A program made the position numbers and the translations under genes. Positions 60,901 to 64,000 of a stretch of DNA of 64,000 nt are shown one piece after another. Each line of letters starts with the position of its first letter. Position 1 is the stretch's first letter. This DNA is from Dryas octopetala. Its lineage: Eukaryota; Streptophyta; Magnoliopsida; Rosales; Rosaceae. The DNA is taken from positions 1-64,000 of the forward strand of contig OY992838.1 of NCBI GenBank assembly GCA_963921425.1, in the 5' to 3' direction. A model generated the notes under the pieces. It saw nothing but the letters and a program-made list of their open reading frames with translations, did no database searches and was not told the DNA's origin.

Positions 60901-63428
60901 GCTTCGTGTGGTTGAGGGTGAATTTACTGATTCTCAGATTATTGTGATGCTGGGTGAGAATGGAACAGGGAAGACAACATTTATCCGAATGCTGGTATTC
61001 TTTTCTTTATTTTTTATTTTCTTCTTCTTCAGTCATAAACCACTTTGCAGACTTTGCATCTTGGGACGTTGGCCCAACATATTTGTCCATTTTGCAGGCT
61101 GGTCTTTTGAGACCTGATGTTATAGAAGATTCTGATGTGGAGATACCTGAATTCAATGTTTCTTACAAGCCGCAGAAAATCAGTCCAAAGTTTCAATCCA
61201 CTGTAAAACACTTACTATATTCAAAAATACGTGATTCATGTACTCATCCCCAATTCATGTCAGATGTGATGAAGCCTCTTCTCATAGAACAATTAATGGA
61301 TCAAGAAGTTGTGAATCTTTCTGGTGGAGAGTTGCAAAGGGTTGCATTATGTCTATGCCTTGGAAAGGTAAATGATTGTTATTTATATATACGCAAATTA
61401 TTGTGTTGGTAACATAATGTTGCAATGTAGTTGGGTTGCTTAGTGTTGATGGGTTAAGCTTTTGCATGTTTTCTCTTGGATGTGGATTTTTGGATTTTGG
61501 AAATAAAAAATAAACAATTATTATCATCAGTTTAGTGGATTCTTGACTTTCAACAGAAGGGGAACAAGTTGGTTTAGTAGTTTAGATAATTAACTTGGTG
61601 AAAGTGATTGCATGGTTTGAATGGCTATATATCTTTTATTTTCTGTTCTTGAAAATCAGAAGTAATTTTTTCCCTATTTCACCCTTGCGAGTAAAGTTGG
61701 AAGTGAGTAGGAATTATTGTTTTCCCTATTTCTTTTTCTGTTCCCATGAAAGGGATCTTGGATGTTAAGAGTTCATATTCTTCATGGTGGTAAAACGAAA
61801 AAATAAATTTTGGTAAATGTGTGGAGTACTAAGACACCTTATCATTTGACAATCTTCTGGATATTACAAAGATCTTTCAAGTGCTTCAGCTTCAGAGGGT
61901 GGCCTGAAAGGCTTTGTGGGTAAAGGGAGTGAGTTCTAACATTATTATGGTGTATGATGATGCTAGGAACTTTCATTGACTTCCTGTGATGTGCTTGGTA
62001 CTGTTACCTGTCTCCACAAAAATAAGAAAAAAGGTGGAACTTTTGGGTTACTATCACTGTTAAGGAGTGTGAGGTGGAATATTTGGACTGCTAGATTTTG
62101 TGGTTTAGGTTTTTCCAGTATTAAAAGGCTTTAGAGGTAAAATAGGGTAGGGTTAGCTGGTGAAATTAGTTGACCATCCTGATTTTGTTTGATCTTCTTT
62201 TTCTGTGCTTCCTTCTGTGGTAGTCCTGCTAAGTTGGTCCGGCTATAGCAGATGTTTCTTTTGTGCTCGTTTTCATTTGGGTATAAGTTTCTTTTTAAGA
62301 TTGGTTTTGGAACCTTCAACTCATTTTCTTGCCTTTCACTTCATTGCATGGACATGCTCTCATCTTCAGTGATCTGTTCAACTAATTAGGTCCTTTATGC
62401 TGGATTCCTTCTGTGCTGTAGCTGAAGCATGGTTAGGAGACCGGCTGCCATGGGTCATGTTCCTGGCCTTGGTAGATGCTTGGTGTTGACACCTGGTACT
62501 CCATGGGATATATTGTGATCCGTAGGAGTTAGTCAAGTTCTGAGCCTCCAGGCATTGTTCTTCATTCTTTACTTGAGGGCTTTCTGGCTCTATATTTCTC
62601 ATCCTGCTGATTTTGCACTTTCACATTGTTGCCACTATTTATATGATGTAAATTTTGCTTTTAGATATCATGTTTACAGTTTTCATGCTTGGTCTGCATA
62701 CAATTATTGAAGAATAAAAATATGTCTGTTTTCAGAATTAGAAGTAAATATAGTGTGAATAGTGCAGAGTAAACAGTGTAAATATAGTGGTTAGATGTTC
62801 ACAAGCACAGCTTTGCTTTTAAAAAAATTATTGTTGGATGCAGAGAAGGCAAATTGTAATTTTTTTGTTCTAGCTGGTGAAAGTGCATGCACATCGGCTT
62901 TTACTGACACATTCTAATGCATGTCTCTATTTTCTTAATGCAGCCTGCAGACATTTATCTGATAGATGAACCAAGTGCATATCTTGATTCTGAGCAGCGT
63001 ATCGTTGCTTCAAAAGTCATAAAGAGGTTTATCCTACATGCTAAGAAAACTGCATTCGTGGTTGAACATGACTTTATCATGGCTACCTACTTGGCAGATA
63101 GAGTTATTGTATATGAGGGGAAGCCGTCAATTGATTGTACTGCAAACTCACCGCAGTCGTTGTTGACTGGGATGAATCTCTTCTTATCTGTAAGCCTCTT
63201 GCAACTTATTTATTTATTCACTGCAAATATTTTGGCCTCTGATTATGGAGAGGGAGAGTAGTGTGATGATAAAAATTAAATTTTGGTTGTGTTAATTCTT
63301 TGTGCATAATCACACTTACTCCTCTTGACTAATGTTATTTGTACCCCCACTCACAGAATGAGTCTAAAATGGTTAAACGATTAGAGATTGATCACTTTTC
63401 CCTGGATAGCAAGTTACTGGATCTGCCA

Positions 63429-63479
<51 letters not shown>

Positions 63480-63640
63480 AAGTAACTTTTATTGATTTTT
63501 TCTTTACATGCTGAATGCAGCATCTGGATATCACATTTAGACGTGACCCCACTAACTTTCGCCCAAGAATCAACAAATTGGAGTCAACGAAGGATAGGGA
63601 ACAAAAAAATGCTGGGTCCTATTATTACCTGGATGATTGA
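57997..63640 (+). CDS. ABCE2: ABCE (RNase L inhibitor-like) ribosome-recycling ATPase
   Basis: Eleven coding exons in phase: 57997-58099, 58955-59040, 59137-59234, 59315-59432, 59549-59638, 60111-60415, 60535-60730, 60809-60994, 61098-61367, 62944-63189, 63521-63640, giving 605 residues, the normal family length. ABCE splits terminated or stalled ribosomes in the cytosol using two 4Fe-4S clusters and two ATPase domains. The N-terminus shows the cluster cysteines [19 protein letters not shown] and [21 protein letters not shown]1: [43 protein letters not shown]2: [47 protein letters not shown]. It ends [10 protein letters not shown]. Intron 7 starts GC (AAG|GCAAGA). Numbered ABCE2 by similarity and by neighbourhood with the zinc-knuckle gene; the ABCE1/ABCE2 distinction is weak from sequence alone. 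Confidence 0.96.
63430..63478. repeat. (CT)n microsatellite in the last ABCE intron
   Basis: About 23 CT units some 40 bases before the final exon acceptor. Confidence 0.95.
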
Positions 63641-64000
63641 TATAATCATGATGGTATGCTTCATTCATTCGTACAAATCCTAATATTCATCATTTCATGT
63701 TTTCGTGGCATCTTGATATTTACTGTAGTTAACTTTGCAGTTTTGGCAAGTTCAGAGGGCATACAAATGCTCGGAGGTCCTTTGTCTGCTGAAGAGGTGA
63801 TGTTTGGTTTCCTGCGTGAATGAGTTTCAGGCCATTCGATATTGTTGCTACTTGAGTATAGTATGCCCTATAGTGTGCCTGCAGTTATCCAGTTTTGGTA
63901 AATGTACGTCTCTCTTAGCGTCAGTTATTGCATTTGACTCGATTTGTGAGGAATGGAGTTGGCTTTTTATTTTCTTGGGGTGACGTTGAGTTTCTGGATA
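63641..64000 (+). other. ABCE 3'UTR and downstream DNA
   Basis: Begins after the TGA at 63638-63640. An intron may lie in the 3'UTR (GATG|GTATGC at about 63653). No further gene before the window end. Confidence 0.45.

Noticed and set aside
60174-63261. Separate short ABC-ATPase ORFs that could suggest several genes
   Set aside because: They are exons of one ABCE gene joined by in-phase introns with a total length of 605 residues.
1-64000. tRNA, rRNA, CRISPR or bacterial features
   Set aside because: No tRNA-like cloverleaf with a GGTTCGA-type arm, no rRNA and no regular spacer-repeat array were seen by eye; a tRNAscan run would be decisive.

Overview
The window is nuclear DNA of a dicot plant. 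It has spliced genes with GT-AG (and two apparent GC-AG) introns, AT-rich intergenic DNA, many small inverted-repeat transposons (MITEs) and long CT/GA microsatellites. The gene set and protein similarity, recalled from Arabidopsis, suggest a eudicot, perhaps a woody rosid; the sequence alone does not give a species. No virus-like element could be established and no bacterial-type operon is present.

Layout: 95-1562 (-) is the 5' part of a RUS1 gene (DUF647), with an inverted fragment of its exon 2 nearby at 1925-2149. 5580-9003 (-) is APY7. 9811-10918 (+) is an intron-retaining COG6 pseudogene. 11-15.5 kb is mostly transposons: a 249-bp foldback MITE, a 901-bp hAT element with an exact 8-bp target duplication, and a 1.2-kb foldback with a nearly G-free centre. 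15818-19425 (-) is an alpha/beta hydrolase of the AT4G36530 type. 21122-27329 (+) is a WAT1-related EamA transporter. 28.4-38.1 kb is a gene-poor, repeat-bearing stretch. 38164-40769 (+) is ABCG14. 42894-47766 (+) is a CCHC zinc-knuckle protein with a charged KHRS tail. 48511-49266 (+) is a small SWIB/MDM2-like protein. 51965-55403 (+) is the F-box protein SKIP31. 57997-63640 (+) is ABCE (RLI), the ribosome-splitting ATPase, preceded by a 5'UTR intron and a telo-box.

As in any plant region, the genes do not form one pathway. They cover UV-B/plastid signalling, endomembrane nucleotidase activity, transport (auxin-type WAT1 family, cytokinin export), RNA or chromatin-related roles, SCF ubiquitin ligase and ribosome recycling. 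From memory, APY7, the WAT1-related gene, the zinc-knuckle gene and ABCE2 are close neighbours in Arabidopsis (At4g19180-At4g19210), while ABCG14 and a SWIB protein are neighbours at At1g31770/At1g31760. The window therefore looks like an ancestral block whose members were split between Arabidopsis paralogous regions.

I found no convincing new biological system. The most informative items are: a Mutator-type MITE with a 9-bp target duplication inserted in a dispersed repeat whose unoccupied paralogue is also in the window; a group of elements sharing one terminal motif; a tandem duplication that supplies a decoy splice acceptor in the WAT1-like gene; two GC-AG introns; and two DNA-level gene-fragment copies.
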